Below, piece by piece: positions 9,344-18,357 of a stretch of 64,000 nucleotides of DNA (position 1 is the stretch's first letter; each line of letters starts with the position of its first letter). The position numbers were made by a program, and so were the translations under genes. The notes beneath the pieces are model-generated. The model saw only the letters and a program-made list of their open reading frames with translations. It had not been told where the DNA came from and did no database searches. Source of the stretch: Sphingobacterium sp. lm-10 (GTDB lineage: Bacteria; Bacteroidota; Bacteroidia; Sphingobacteriales; Sphingobacteriaceae); contig NZ_JAMJWC010000002.1 in the NCBI RefSeq assembly GCF_023554555.1, positions 620,001 to 684,000 on the forward strand, read 5' to 3'.

Positions 9344-10687
9344 ATGAATAAACTAATCACAACATTAACCAATATATGGAAGATTGAAGAGCTTCGTAAG
9401 CGTATCTTGTATACCTTCTTGTTGCTTTTTATCTACCGTGTAGGATGTCACGTTGTATTGCCTGGAGTAAATCCAGCTCAATTGATGATAGGAAGTGGTA
9501 GAGACGGGACAGACATACTTGATATCATCAACATGTTTGCTGGGGGAGCATTCTCGAGCGCGGCCATTTTCGCGTTAGGCGTGATGCCGTACATCTCCGC
9601 ATCCATTGTTGTGCAGCTTTTGGGAATAGCAGTCCCTTCTTTTCAGAAAATGCAGAAAGAGGGAGAATCTGGCCGTAAGAAACTAACCCAAATCACCCGT
9701 TACCTAACGGTAGCAATTACGGTGGTGCAGGCTATTGCTTACGTCAGAACGCAAATTACTCCTGATGCAAAATTGATTGCTGATCCGATGTTCACTATTT
9801 TGGCAGCGATTGTTTTGACAGCGGGTACGTTATTTGTCATGTGGTTAGGTGAACGGATTACAGATAAAGGAATAGGAAACGGTATCTCCTTGATCATTAT
9901 GTCGGGTATTATCGCCCAGCTTCCTGCCGGTATCTCGGCAGAAACGGTATCCCGTATGGGAGGCCAAGGTGGTCCGATTGCTTTATTGGTCGAGTTTGTA
10001 GCATTATTGTTTGTGGTGATCTTTACCATCTTGGTTGTACAAGGTGTGCGGAAAATCCCGGTACAGTATGCTAAAAAAATCGTTGGAAACAAACAGGTGG
10101 GTGGAGTTAGACAATACATTCCGTTGAAAGTAAATGCAGCGGGTGTAATGCCGATCATCTTCGCACAAGCCATCATGTTTTTACCAATGTCGCTGATTCA
10201 GTTCTTTCCGGATATTCAATCCGAATTCCTTCGGTCATTGAGTAATTATACGTCATTCACGTACAACATGGTGTTTGCCATCCTGATTATTGCATTCACA
10301 TTCTTTTATACTGCAATCATGGTGAATCCGCAGCAGATGTCGGAAGATATGAAGAAGAACGGTGGTTTTATCCCAGGCATTAAGCCAGGACACGACACCA
10401 ATCTTTTCATTGACAATGTGATTTCGCATATCACGTTCCCAGGTGCTGTATTTGTAGCAATTATTGCGATCCTGCCGGCTATTGCGGCGCTATTCGGCGT
10501 CAACAATCAATTTGCCCACTTCTTCGGAGGTACGTCATTATTGATCTTGGTTGGTGTGGTATTGGATACATTGCAACAGATTGAAAGTCATTTATTGATG
10601 CGTCATTACGACGGGTTGATGAAAACCGGCCGTGTAAAAGGTCGTTCAGCAGCTGCAGTAGAGGGCGTAGATCAGTCGGCATTATAA
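9344..10687 (+). CDS. secY: Preprotein translocase subunit SecY
   Basis: SecY is the channel of the Sec translocon in the inner membrane. The 447-residue protein has the expected series of about ten membrane segments, the plug region after the first segment, and the cytosolic loop signatures IQLLGIAVPSFQ-type (VVQLLGIAVPSFQKMQKEGE) and GERITDKGIGNGISLIIMSG. The C-terminal cytosolic loop with HYDGLMKTGRVKGR is intact. map starts 8 bases after the stop, so the two are co-transcribed. Confidence 0.97.
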   Translation: MNKLITTLTNIWKIEELRKRILYTFLLLFIYRVGCHVVLPGVNPAQLMIGSGRDGTDILDIINMFAGGAFSSAAIFALGVMPYISASIVVQLLGIAVPSFQKMQKEGESGRKKLTQITRYLTVAITVVQAIAYVRTQITPDAKLIADPMFTILAAIVLTAGTLFVMWLGERITDKGIGNGISLIIMSGIIAQLPAGISAETVSRMGGQGGPIALLVEFVALLFVVIFTILVVQGVRKIPVQYAKKIVGNKQVGGVRQYIPLKVNAAGVMPIIFAQAIMFLPMSLIQFFPDIQSEFLRSLSNYTSFTYNMVFAILIIAFTFFYTAIMVNPQQMSEDMKKNGGFIPGIKPGHDTNLFIDNVISHITFPGAVFVAIIAILPAIAALFGVNNQFAHFFGGTSLLILVGVVLDTLQQIESHLLMRHYDGLMKTGRVKGRSAAAVEGVDQSAL

Positions 10688-10695
10688 GTTAGTAC

Positions 10696-11478
10696 ATGTC
10701 GAAGATCTTTCTGAAATCAGACGAAGAAATTGAACAAGTGCGAGAGTCCGCTAAGGTACTCTCGCATTTATTAGCTGAAATCGCCGGTCGTGTCGAACCA
10801 GGTATTACCACACTATCTCTTGATAAGCTTGCTTTCGAATTTATTAAGGATCATGGCGGCACGCCAGCCTTTTTAAATTATCAAGGCTTCCCTTACTCTT
10901 TATGTATTTCTGTCAACGATCAGATTGTGCATGGCTTTCCAAGCGAGTACATTTTGAAAGAGGGCGATATTGTATCGGTAGATGGTGGCGTGAATCTGAA
11001 TGGGTTTATTAGTGATTCTGCTTACACATTTGCAGTAGGCACTATTTCCGCTGAAGCGCAGCAGTTACTGGATGTAACCAAAGCAGCTTTAGTGAAAGGA
11101 GTAGAGCAAGCGGTAGTGGGCAAGCGGGTTGGTGATATTTCTGCGGCTGTGCAAGATCACGTGATTCCTTATAAATATGGTATCGTACGTGAACTGGTAG
11201 GGCATGGAGTTGGCTTCGAATTGCATGAAAAACCAGAGGTGCCTAATTATGGAAGACGAGGATCAGGATCTAAGTTGGAAGAAGGCGTGGTGATCTGTAT
11301 TGAACCCATGATCAATGCGGGAAAGGCAGGAATCAAATTTTGGGACGACGGATGGACGGTTAGTACGATCGACGGAAAGCTTTCTGCTCACTTTGAGCAA
11401 ATGGTGGCGATCCGAAAAGGGCGTCCGGATGTACTGCTAGACTTTCAGGAGATTGAAGAGGTTTTGAGTAAAAAGTAA
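10696..11478 (+). CDS. map: Methionine aminopeptidase, type I
   Basis: Removes the initiator methionine from nascent proteins. The 260-residue sequence has the type I pattern without an N-terminal zinc extension. The metal ligands are visible in VSVDGGVNLNGFISDSA (two Asp), GHGVGFELHEKPEVPNYG (His), VICIEPM (Glu) and AHFEQMVAI (Glu). The secY-map-infA order is common in bacteria. A 75-base gap with a promoter separates it from infA. Confidence 0.96.
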   Translation: MSKIFLKSDEEIEQVRESAKVLSHLLAEIAGRVEPGITTLSLDKLAFEFIKDHGGTPAFLNYQGFPYSLCISVNDQIVHGFPSEYILKEGDIVSVDGGVNLNGFISDSAYTFAVGTISAEAQQLLDVTKAALVKGVEQAVVGKRVGDISAAVQDHVIPYKYGIVRELVGHGVGFELHEKPEVPNYGRRGSGSKLEEGVVICIEPMINAGKAGIKFWDDGWTVSTIDGKLSAHFEQMVAIRKGRPDVLLDFQEIEEVLSKK

Positions 11479-11507
11479 TTGGTTTTCAATTATTTTGTTT
11501 ATCTTTG
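11479..11507 (+). promoter_or_regulatory. Promoter upstream of infA
   Basis: TATCTTTG at 11500-11507 is an exact TAnnTTTG element. TTG at 11479-11481, right after the map stop codon, is 18 bases upstream. It would drive infA-rpmJ-rpsM-rpsK-rpsD-rpoA-rplQ independently of the upstream superoperon. Confidence 0.65.
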
Positions 11508-11553
11508 CACTCCTGTTTGTGCAGGCTTTTAACACGTAAATTACAAGGGATAT

Positions 11554-11772
11554 ATGGCTAAGCAAGCCTCAATAGAACAAGACGGAATTATCCGGGAAGC
11601 ACTTTCCAACGCTATGTTTCGTGTGGAGTTGGAGAATGGGCATGAAATCATCGCCCATATTTCTGGCAAAATGCGGATGCATTATATCAAGATTTTGCCT
11701 GGGGATAAGGTGAAATTGGAGATGTCCCCATATGATTTAACCAAAGGCAGGATTACCTACCGTTACAAATAG
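11554..11772 (+). CDS. infA: Translation initiation factor IF-1
   Basis: IF-1 is an OB-fold protein that binds the A site of the 30S subunit during initiation. The 72-residue product is the exact family length, with [20 protein letters not shown] and [20 protein letters not shown] conserved. It is the first gene after the promoter at 11500 and is followed by rpmJ after 47 bases, the common arrangement in alpha operons. Confidence 0.98.
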   Translation: MAKQASIEQDGIIREALSNAMFRVELENGHEIIAHISGKMRMHYIKILPGDKVKLEMSPYDLTKGRITYRYK

Positions 11773-11819
11773 CGGGTAATTCCCATTTGGTTTTACAGCT
11801 TTTAAAAATCTTATTAAAC

Positions 11820-11936
11820 ATGAAAGTTAGAGCATCAATTAAAAAACGCAGTGCGGACTGTAAGGTGATCCGCCGCAAAGGAAAACTATTTGTAATCAAC
11901 AAAAAGAACCCTAAGTTCAAGCAACGCCAAGGGTAG
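11820..11936 (+). CDS. rpmJ: 50S ribosomal protein L36, zinc-free form
   Basis: Read directly: ATG at 11820 to TAG at 11934-11936, 38 residues beginning [20 protein letters not shown] and ending NPKFKQRQG. Classical L36 holds zinc with three Cys and one His; here only the cysteine in ADCK remains, and the other positions are Ser, Asn and Phe. It is therefore the C-minus type. It lies between infA and rpsM as in other bacteria. Confidence 0.95.
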   Translation: MKVRASIKKRSADCKVIRRKGKLFVINKKNPKFKQRQG

Positions 11937-11962
11937 TATTAACATAATCGCTAAAGTATTAT

Positions 11963-12340
<378 letters not shown>

Positions 12341-12350
12341 GAATTAAGAA

Positions 12351-12740
12351 ATGGCTAAAACTAAAAAAGTTACTAAAAAGCGTATTGTTGTTGTGGAGCC
12401 AGTGGGTCAAGCCCATATTAGCGCTACTTTTAACAACATTATCGTAACTTTAACAAACAACCAAGGACAAACGATCTCTTGGTCGTCTGCCGGTAAAATG
12501 GGTTTCAGAGGTTCTAAAAAGAACACACCTTATGCGGCATCACAAGCAGCTCAAGATTGCGGTAAAGTCGCACACGATTTGGGATTGCGTAAAGTAGAGG
12601 TTTTCGTAAAAGGTCCTGGATCAGGTCGCGAATCCGCTATCCGTACACTACAAACGATGGGTATCGATGTAACGCTTATTAAAGATGTTACGCCACTTCC
12701 ACACAATGGTTGTCGCCCTCCAAAACGTAGAAGAGTTTAA
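12351..12740 (+). CDS. rpsK: 30S ribosomal protein S11
   Basis: S11 forms the platform of the small subunit near the mRNA exit. The 129-residue protein contains [40 protein letters not shown] and the C-terminal [15 protein letters not shown] that identify the family. It is followed by a 67-base gap with a small hairpin, then rpsD. Confidence 0.98.
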   Translation: MAKTKKVTKKRIVVVEPVGQAHISATFNNIIVTLTNNQGQTISWSSAGKMGFRGSKKNTPYAASQAAQDCGKVAHDLGLRKVEVFVKGPGSGRESAIRTLQTMGIDVTLIKDVTPLPHNGCRPPKRRRV

Positions 12741-12767
12741 TTAATAGAATTGTTTAAGATAAGATTC

Positions 12768-12784
12768 ATCAGCTATAGGCTGAT
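12768..12784 (+). repeat. Hairpin between rpsK and rpsD
   Basis: ATCAGC and GCTGAT pair perfectly around the loop TATAG, 24 bases before the rpsD start. It is short, so on its own it would be weak evidence; its placement fits the pattern in the other long gaps of this operon. Confidence 0.4.
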
Positions 12785-12807
12785 TGATACTTCAAACAGA
12801 TAAGAAA

Positions 12808-13416
12808 ATGGCAAGATATACAGGACCTAAGTCCAAGATTGCACGTAAATTCAGAGAGCCTATTTTTGGCCCGGATAAAGCGTTAGATAAAAAGAATTAT
12901 CCTCCTGGTCAGCACGGACCATCAAAAAGAAGAGGAAAACAATCTGAATACGCTATTCAGTTGTTAGAAAAACAAAAGGCAAAATACACGTACGGAGTTT
13001 TGGAGCGCCAATTCTCTAACCTATTTGTCAAAGCTTCCTCTAAACAAGGGGTTACAGGTGAAAACTTCCTGAAACTTTTGGAAGCGCGTTTAGATAATGT
13101 AGTGTACCGTTTAGGCATCGCGCCAACACGTTCATCTGCACGTCAATTCGTATCCCACAAGCACATTACTGTTAATGGCGAAGTCGTTAACATTCCATCA
13201 TACAGTTTACGTCCAGGTGATGTAGTAGCTGTACGTGAGCGTTCAAAATCAGTTGAAGCAATCACGGATTCAGTTGCTGGTCACAAAATCAACAAATTCA
13301 GTTGGTTAGAGTGGAGCGCAAACGATTTACAGGGTACTTTCATGTCTTATCCAGAAAGATCGGATATCCCTGAAAATATCAAAGAGAACTTAATCGTAGA
13401 GTTGTACTCTAAATAA
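12808..13416 (+). CDS. rpsD: 30S ribosomal protein S4, zinc-free form
   Basis: S4 starts 30S assembly and, in E. coli, represses the alpha operon. I use the ATG at [20 protein letters not shown], which gives 202 residues; the frame extends 8 codons further upstream, but the family starts here. The N-terminus lacks the CxxC pair of zinc-binding S4. The S4 RNA-binding domain with [20 protein letters not shown] and [20 protein letters not shown] is intact. Confidence 0.97.
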   Translation: MARYTGPKSKIARKFREPIFGPDKALDKKNYPPGQHGPSKRRGKQSEYAIQLLEKQKAKYTYGVLERQFSNLFVKASSKQGVTGENFLKLLEARLDNVVYRLGIAPTRSSARQFVSHKHITVNGEVVNIPSYSLRPGDVVAVRERSKSVEAITDSVAGHKINKFSWLEWSANDLQGTFMSYPERSDIPENIKENLIVELYSK

Positions 13417-13424
13417 GAAATGAT

Positions 13425-13459
13425 AGCATTAGGATAGTGAATACCACTATCCTAATGCT
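13425..13459 (+). repeat. 15-bp perfect hairpin between rpsD and rpoA
   Basis: AGCATTAGGATAGTG and CACTATCCTAATGCT pair over all 15 bases around the 5-base loop AATAC. It begins 9 bases after the rpsD stop. A G and TT follow, not a U-tract, so simple termination is unlikely. It is the strongest of the stems inside this operon and stands directly before the RNA polymerase alpha gene. Confidence 0.7.
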
Positions 13460-13502
13460 GTTGTATAAGTATATAATTTGTAACAAAATTAAAAGCAGAT
13501 AA

Positions 13503-14495
13503 ATGGCAATTTTAGCATTTCAAAGACCGGATAAGGTAATCATGCAGAAATCGACTGATTTTGATGGTACTTTTGAGTTTCGTCCACTTGAACCAGGTTT
13601 TGGTGTAACTATTGGTAATGCTTTGCGCCGTATTTTATTGTCCTCACTAGAAGGATATGCAATTACGTCAATAAGATTTTCAGGCGTTTCGCACGAATTT
13701 TCGACGATCAAAGGCGTTGTTGAAGACGTTACCGATATCATCTTAAACCTTAAACAAGTACGTTTTCAGAAAACTGGTGATCAAGGTGATTCAGAGAAAA
13801 TCTTTATCGTGCTTAACGGCCAAGATCAGTTTAAAGCAGGAGATATTTCTAAGTTTTCTAACAACTTCGAAGTATTGAACCCTGATTTTGTGGTATGCAA
13901 TATGGATCCATCCGTGACTATAGAAGTAGAACTATCTGTTTCTAAAGGTCGTGGTTACGTCAACGCGGAAGAAAACAAAGTATCAGATGGACCAGTAGGT
14001 GTTATCGCAATTGATTCTATCTACACGCCGATCAAAAATGTGAAATATACCATTGAGAACTATCGTGTAGAACAGAAGACCGATTACGAGAAATTGTTAT
14101 TGGATATCTCTACTGATGGATCTATTCATCCAGAAGATGCACTGAAAGAAGCTGCTCGTATCTTGATTCAGCATTTCATGTTGTTCTCTGATGAGAATAT
14201 GCTATTGGAATCGCAGACTAAAGAAGAAACTAAAGTAGTAGACGAGGAAATCTTGCACATGCGTAAGATCTTGAAAACTGAATTGGTAGATTTAGATCTT
14301 TCTGTTCGTGCCCTCAACTGTCTTAAAGCTGCGGATATTCGTACTTTAGCAGAGTTGGTTACTTACGATGTAGCGGATATGTTGAAGTTCCGTAACTTCG
14401 GTAAGAAGTCATTGAGCGAGATCCAAGAGTTGGTAAAAGCCAAAGGTCTTTCTTTCGGTATGAATTTGTCTAAGTACAAATTGGAAGAAGAATAA
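13503..14495 (+). CDS. rpoA: DNA-directed RNA polymerase subunit alpha
   Basis: The alpha subunit dimerises to nucleate RNA polymerase assembly and its C-terminal domain binds DNA and activators. The 330-residue product has the N-domain signatures [20 protein letters not shown] and [20 protein letters not shown], a linker around residues 235-250, and the C-domain with [20 protein letters not shown] and [20 protein letters not shown]. Length and order are normal. The 147-base gap to rplQ shows no clear promoter. Confidence 0.98.
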   Translation: MAILAFQRPDKVIMQKSTDFDGTFEFRPLEPGFGVTIGNALRRILLSSLEGYAITSIRFSGVSHEFSTIKGVVEDVTDIILNLKQVRFQKTGDQGDSEKIFIVLNGQDQFKAGDISKFSNNFEVLNPDFVVCNMDPSVTIEVELSVSKGRGYVNAEENKVSDGPVGVIAIDSIYTPIKNVKYTIENYRVEQKTDYEKLLLDISTDGSIHPEDALKEAARILIQHFMLFSDENMLLESQTKEETKVVDEEILHMRKILKTELVDLDLSVRALNCLKAADIRTLAELVTYDVADMLKFRNFGKKSLSEIQELVKAKGLSFGMNLSKYKLEEE

Positions 14496-14642
14496 AAAGA
14501 ATTATTAATAATAATAAGCGACCTGTTGCGTAATTCCTCTAGATAGTATTTAGTCGTGAGTATAGAGTAGTGTGATGCATTACTTTTTACTTTCCACTTT
14601 TTTACATCGAATAAGAACGGTGCGCACAAAACAAACACTAAA

Positions 14643-15203
14643 ATGAGACACGGAAAAAAAGTAAACCACTTAGGCCGCACTGACAGTCACCGTAAAGCTA
14701 TGCTAGCGAATATGGCGACGTCATTGATCAAGCACAAACGCATCACAACTACTTTGGCAAAAGCGAAAGCATTACGTCAATATGTAGAGCCATTAATCAC
14801 CAAGTCTAAAAACGATACTACGCACTCTCGTCGTACCGTATTCTCTTATCTTAAAGATAAAGATGCTGTTACACTTCTCTTTCGTGAGATTTCAGAGAAA
14901 GTAGCAAACCGTCCAGGTGGTTATACACGCATTATCAAAATGGAAAATCGTCTAGGTGATAATGCTGAGATGGCATTCATCGAGTTGGTTGACTACAATG
15001 AAGTATACGGCAAAACTGCACAGACTGAGAAGAAAACTACTCGTCGTCGTGGTGGTGCGAAGAAGAAAGCAACTGCAGAAGAAGCGCCTGTTGAAGAAAC
15101 AGTAGTAGCGGAAGAAGCAGCAGTAGAAGAAGTGGAAGCTACACCAGCGGTAGAAGAAACTCCAGCTACCGAAGAAGAATCTTCTGAAGAAAAGAAAGAC
15201 TAA
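14643..15203 (+). CDS. rplQ: 50S ribosomal protein L17 with a charged tail
   Basis: L17 is a large-subunit protein near the tunnel exit. Residues 1-124 form the standard protein ([40 protein letters not shown]). The protein then continues to 186 residues: a basic stretch around 130-143 ([14 protein letters not shown]) and a Glu/Ala/Val-rich acidic segment from 146 to the end. The tail is low complexity; L17 proteins of this phylum often carry such extensions. The gene is the last of the superoperon. Confidence 0.97.
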   Translation: MRHGKKVNHLGRTDSHRKAMLANMATSLIKHKRITTTLAKAKALRQYVEPLITKSKNDTTHSRRTVFSYLKDKDAVTLLFREISEKVANRPGGYTRIIKMENRLGDNAEMAFIELVDYNEVYGKTAQTEKKTTRRRGGAKKKATAEEAPVEETVVAEEAAVEEVEATPAVEETPATEEESSEEKKD

Positions 15204-15230
15204 TTAAGCATTAGTTTTCAATTTACAGAA

Positions 15231-15266
15231 AGCCTGTTATGTATGTACATAACAGGCTTTTTTTTT
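15231..15266 (+). terminator. Rho-independent terminator of the ribosomal protein superoperon
   Basis: AGCCTGTTATGTA at 15231-15243 pairs perfectly with TACATAACAGGCT at 15246-15258 and is followed by an uninterrupted T-tract to 15266. It begins 28 bases after the rplQ stop. It is the only canonical terminator in the first 15 kb. Confidence 0.93.
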
Positions 15267-15515
15267 ATGAAAAAGACGCCAGTTTAAGCATTTCAAGATA
15301 ACATAACGCTTCGATCACACGACAGTCTGTGATTCTCAAAACTTGTATTGTAATGTCTATTTTGTCTTTGAAGGAAATTATTTATAACATAGTTACCGAG
15401 TATTTCTTAATAAACATGTTTTAATAATGATTTATTAATTTTTTGTTAAAATTATCTTTAAAGTAAATTGACAGTTTTGTGTTCGTAAAATAAATGCAAA
15501 ATAACATCAATTAAA
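15267..15515 (+). other. Intergenic region between rplQ and the TonB receptor gene
   Basis: About 250 AT-rich bases after the terminator. No open frame of note, no tRNA and no strong inverted repeat. TATCTTTA at 15453-15460 is one base off the TAnnTTTG consensus but has no TTG at the right distance. The promoter of the receptor gene must lie here, yet I cannot place it with confidence. Confidence 0.5.
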
Positions 15516-18323
15516 ATGCTCAAGAAGTTTCTTTCCATCTTTTTTTTTCTATTGGTTAGTTCCGTATACGCACAATTACAATCATTTTCTGGAAAAGTTA
15601 GCGGTATGCAAACCGATGAATTATTGATAGATGCGAAGATCACGATTACAGCTGTTTCGAATAGATATAGTGCAACAGCTTCGACTGGGCTAACCGGAAC
15701 ATTTCGGTTCGATGTAATTCCTGCCCAGACCTATCATGTTGTGATTACAATGGATGGATACCAGGATCACAAGGAAACGATCGCCATTTTGGGTAATGTT
15801 TCTAAGGTTTTTAAATTGTCTGCAACTACACGATCTATTGATCAAGTCGAGGTACAGCGTCTATCCGCTGGGACCGATGCTGAAGCACGCCGTCTGGAGC
15901 GTCTTTCGCCCAATGTGATCAACATTATTTCAGCTCGCCAAATAGAACTTTCTCCAGATATTACAGTGGCCAATGTCGTACAACGCGTATCGGGTCTTTC
16001 CATAGAGCGTAACGCCAATGGAGATCCACAGTATGCCGTAGTACGAGGTATGAACAAACGGTATAACAATACATTGGTGAATGGAATAAAAATCCCTTCT
16101 CCAGATAATGACAACAGGTTTGTTCCTTTGGATATTTTTCCGGCAGTTTTTCTGGAAAAGCTAACGGTGTCCAAATCTCTGTCTGCCGATATGGAAGCTG
16201 ACGCGATCGGCGGTACAATTGATATGATCATGAAAAACGTGCCAGCAAGCCGTCGACTGTTAGATTTTGATTTCCAAATCGGAGGTAATTTTATGTCGCA
16301 AGATGGAAACTTCACGACATATGATCGATCTGGCGTCTACAAATTCTCGCCTGCCGAGTATTTACCCATTGGAAGAGAAGCGACTGCCAGCGATCTGTCC
16401 AATACTATGTTTACACCGATACAGCTTAGTGTGTTGCCAGACATTTTGACTAGCGTAAGTTATGGTGAACGGTTTTTCAATAAAAAGCTAGGTGTGCTCT
16501 TAGGGGCAAGCTATCAGAATTCCTATAGGCCGAGCGAAAGCTATCAATTCAATCCGCAGCCCAACGTAGCGCTCGGCAATCGCTTGAATATGAATGAATA
16601 TATCAACCGAAGAACAAGCACGCAGCAGCAACGGGCAGCTTTTCATGGGAAGCTGGATTATAACCTTGCATCAGGACATAACATTGCGCTCTATAGCGGG
16701 CAATATTTATTGAACGAATTTCGTGTTAGAGAGCAATATAATAGAGAATTGTTTACCTCGACCGATAATTTTCCAATCTATCCGACTACACGAGTCACCA
16801 ATACCTATCAAACCATCTCGATTGTTGACTTGAGCGGAGATCATCAGATTTCTGATCAACTCAAAATCGATTGGCACGCAGTATATTCGTTAGCCCAGAA
16901 TGAATTGCCTGACGATGGTGTGTTTATGCGATCAGCAACGCTAACAAATAACCAATACGTCAATGAACGACCTTATTTTCAGGATTCTCCAAATACGCGT
17001 GCATGGGAACGTAATGCTGATGAAGACATCTCTTTTTTCTTGAATGCCTCCTATAACACACCAAATATCGACTATCTCGATCTGGTTAAAGTTGGAGGAT
17101 TATTCAGAAATAAGACTCGCGATAATTTCTATAGGTACTATCGTTATCAATCTATTCCTTTCGATGGCATTCGCGGGGTAGACTGGGAGGTATTTGACGA
17201 TCTACCATGGGACGGATTTACCAATGGCTTTGGCGATGGTAATGCTAGCAGCCTGGTGTACGATGCAGATGAACGTATCACCGCTGGATACATCAATACG
17301 CAATGGGTAGTTAATAAATTGGCTATCCAAGCGGGTTTACGTGCGGAGCATACGAATCAAGGCTACCAAATCAATCAGACTGCCGCCACGGCAAATGCTA
17401 CAGCGTTATCACAGAAACAGAGTTACCTCAATTTTTTTCCATCCGTGAGTTTGAAATATGCATTGGATGACGAAACTTTCTTGAAGTCAACCTATTACAA
17501 AGCAATCAGCCGTCCAGGATTCTTTGAGATTGTACCAACCAGAAGAAATCGGGGAGGAGGAGATTCATTTTTTCATGAAGAGGGTAATTCCGAATTGCGA
17601 CCGACAGTAGCACACAATTTTGATGTACGGTATGAGTACTTTCCGACGGTATTAGATCAGATATTGGTCGGTGCATTTTATAAGCGACTACTCGATCCAA
17701 TAGAATATGGATTTGTGCCGCGTTTTAATGCCACTACCGGTGCTCCCCAAGCCTCCAGTGTAATTGCTCCGCAAAACTATGGCACAGCTAATAATTTCGG
17801 TTTGGAAGTCGATTATACACGGTATTTCCGAAAAGTTGGGGTGCGTTTGAATTATACCTATACCAATTCCAATATCATAGCTACTAAATTGGTTGGAAGC
17901 CAAGTACAGGGAGCCCCCAACGAATATGTTTTGGTAGATGAAAATCGTGCTCTACAAGGTCAGTCTGACCACATCGGAAATGTTGCTTTACTCTACAAAG
18001 ACCTCATGAGGCAGTGGGATGCGCAACTCGTTCTTAACTATACCGGTCGGCGTCTAGCATTTGTATCACCCTTTGAGGGAGCAGATCATTTTATGAGTCC
18101 AATGGCCGTCATGGATCTGTCGATAGAGAAGGGTTTCGGCCGTTACGTCGTATTCGTCAAGGGTAACAACCTGTTGGATACACCCTATAGATTGACGATT
18201 GGTCGCGGACTAGCAGTGCCAGAGGGGCCTTATCCACACCAAGAAAATCCAGAAGAAATGGCGAATGTGCGGTTGGATCGTTACGGTATCGCATTTCGTC
18301 TTGGTTTTCGTTTTAAACTGTAA
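15516..18323 (+). CDS. TonB-dependent outer membrane receptor
   Basis: A gated outer-membrane barrel that imports a ligand with energy from TonB. The 935-residue product has a signal peptide ending near residue 20 (SSVYA), a carboxypeptidase-regulatory-like beta-sandwich at about 24-107, a plug at about 120-240 (VIRGMN-like VVRGMNKRYNNTLVNG, then FVPLDIFPAVFLEKLTVSKS and ADMEADAIGGTIDM), and a long barrel ending in FRLGFRFKL. It lacks the extra signaling domain used with anti-sigma factors and has no SusD partner. Three lipoprotein genes follow in the same direction after 34, 19 and 24 bases, so they probably serve the same ligand. The ligand is unknown. Confidence 0.93.
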   Translation: MLKKFLSIFFFLLVSSVYAQLQSFSGKVSGMQTDELLIDAKITITAVSNRYSATASTGLTGTFRFDVIPAQTYHVVITMDGYQDHKETIAILGNVSKVFKLSATTRSIDQVEVQRLSAGTDAEARRLERLSPNVINIISARQIELSPDITVANVVQRVSGLSIERNANGDPQYAVVRGMNKRYNNTLVNGIKIPSPDNDNRFVPLDIFPAVFLEKLTVSKSLSADMEADAIGGTIDMIMKNVPASRRLLDFDFQIGGNFMSQDGNFTTYDRSGVYKFSPAEYLPIGREATASDLSNTMFTPIQLSVLPDILTSVSYGERFFNKKLGVLLGASYQNSYRPSESYQFNPQPNVALGNRLNMNEYINRRTSTQQQRAAFHGKLDYNLASGHNIALYSGQYLLNEFRVREQYNRELFTSTDNFPIYPTTRVTNTYQTISIVDLSGDHQISDQLKIDWHAVYSLAQNELPDDGVFMRSATLTNNQYVNERPYFQDSPNTRAWERNADEDISFFLNASYNTPNIDYLDLVKVGGLFRNKTRDNFYRYYRYQSIPFDGIRGVDWEVFDDLPWDGFTNGFGDGNASSLVYDADERITAGYINTQWVVNKLAIQAGLRAEHTNQGYQINQTAATANATALSQKQSYLNFFPSVSLKYALDDETFLKSTYYKAISRPGFFEIVPTRRNRGGGDSFFHEEGNSELRPTVAHNFDVRYEYFPTVLDQILVGAFYKRLLDPIEYGFVPRFNATTGAPQASSVIAPQNYGTANNFGLEVDYTRYFRKVGVRLNYTYTNSNIIATKLVGSQVQGAPNEYVLVDENRALQGQSDHIGNVALLYKDLMRQWDAQLVLNYTGRRLAFVSPFEGADHFMSPMAVMDLSIEKGFGRYVVFVKGNNLLDTPYRLTIGRGLAVPEGPYPHQENPEEMANVRLDRYGIAFRLGFRFKL

Positions 18324-18357
18324 TTAATTGATTGAGAAATTGAAATATTGAGAAGTT

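Noticed and set aside
9739..10176. Minus-strand 145-residue frame inside secY
   Set aside because: It is a shadow of the secY codons; secY is conserved over the entire stretch.
15453..15460. TATCTTTA as a promoter for the TonB receptor
   Set aside because: It has one mismatch and no TTG at a suitable distance; the real promoter could not be placed.
15842..16315. Minus-strand 157-residue frame opposite the TonB receptor
   Set aside because: It overlaps the conserved plug domain of the receptor; no family similarity.
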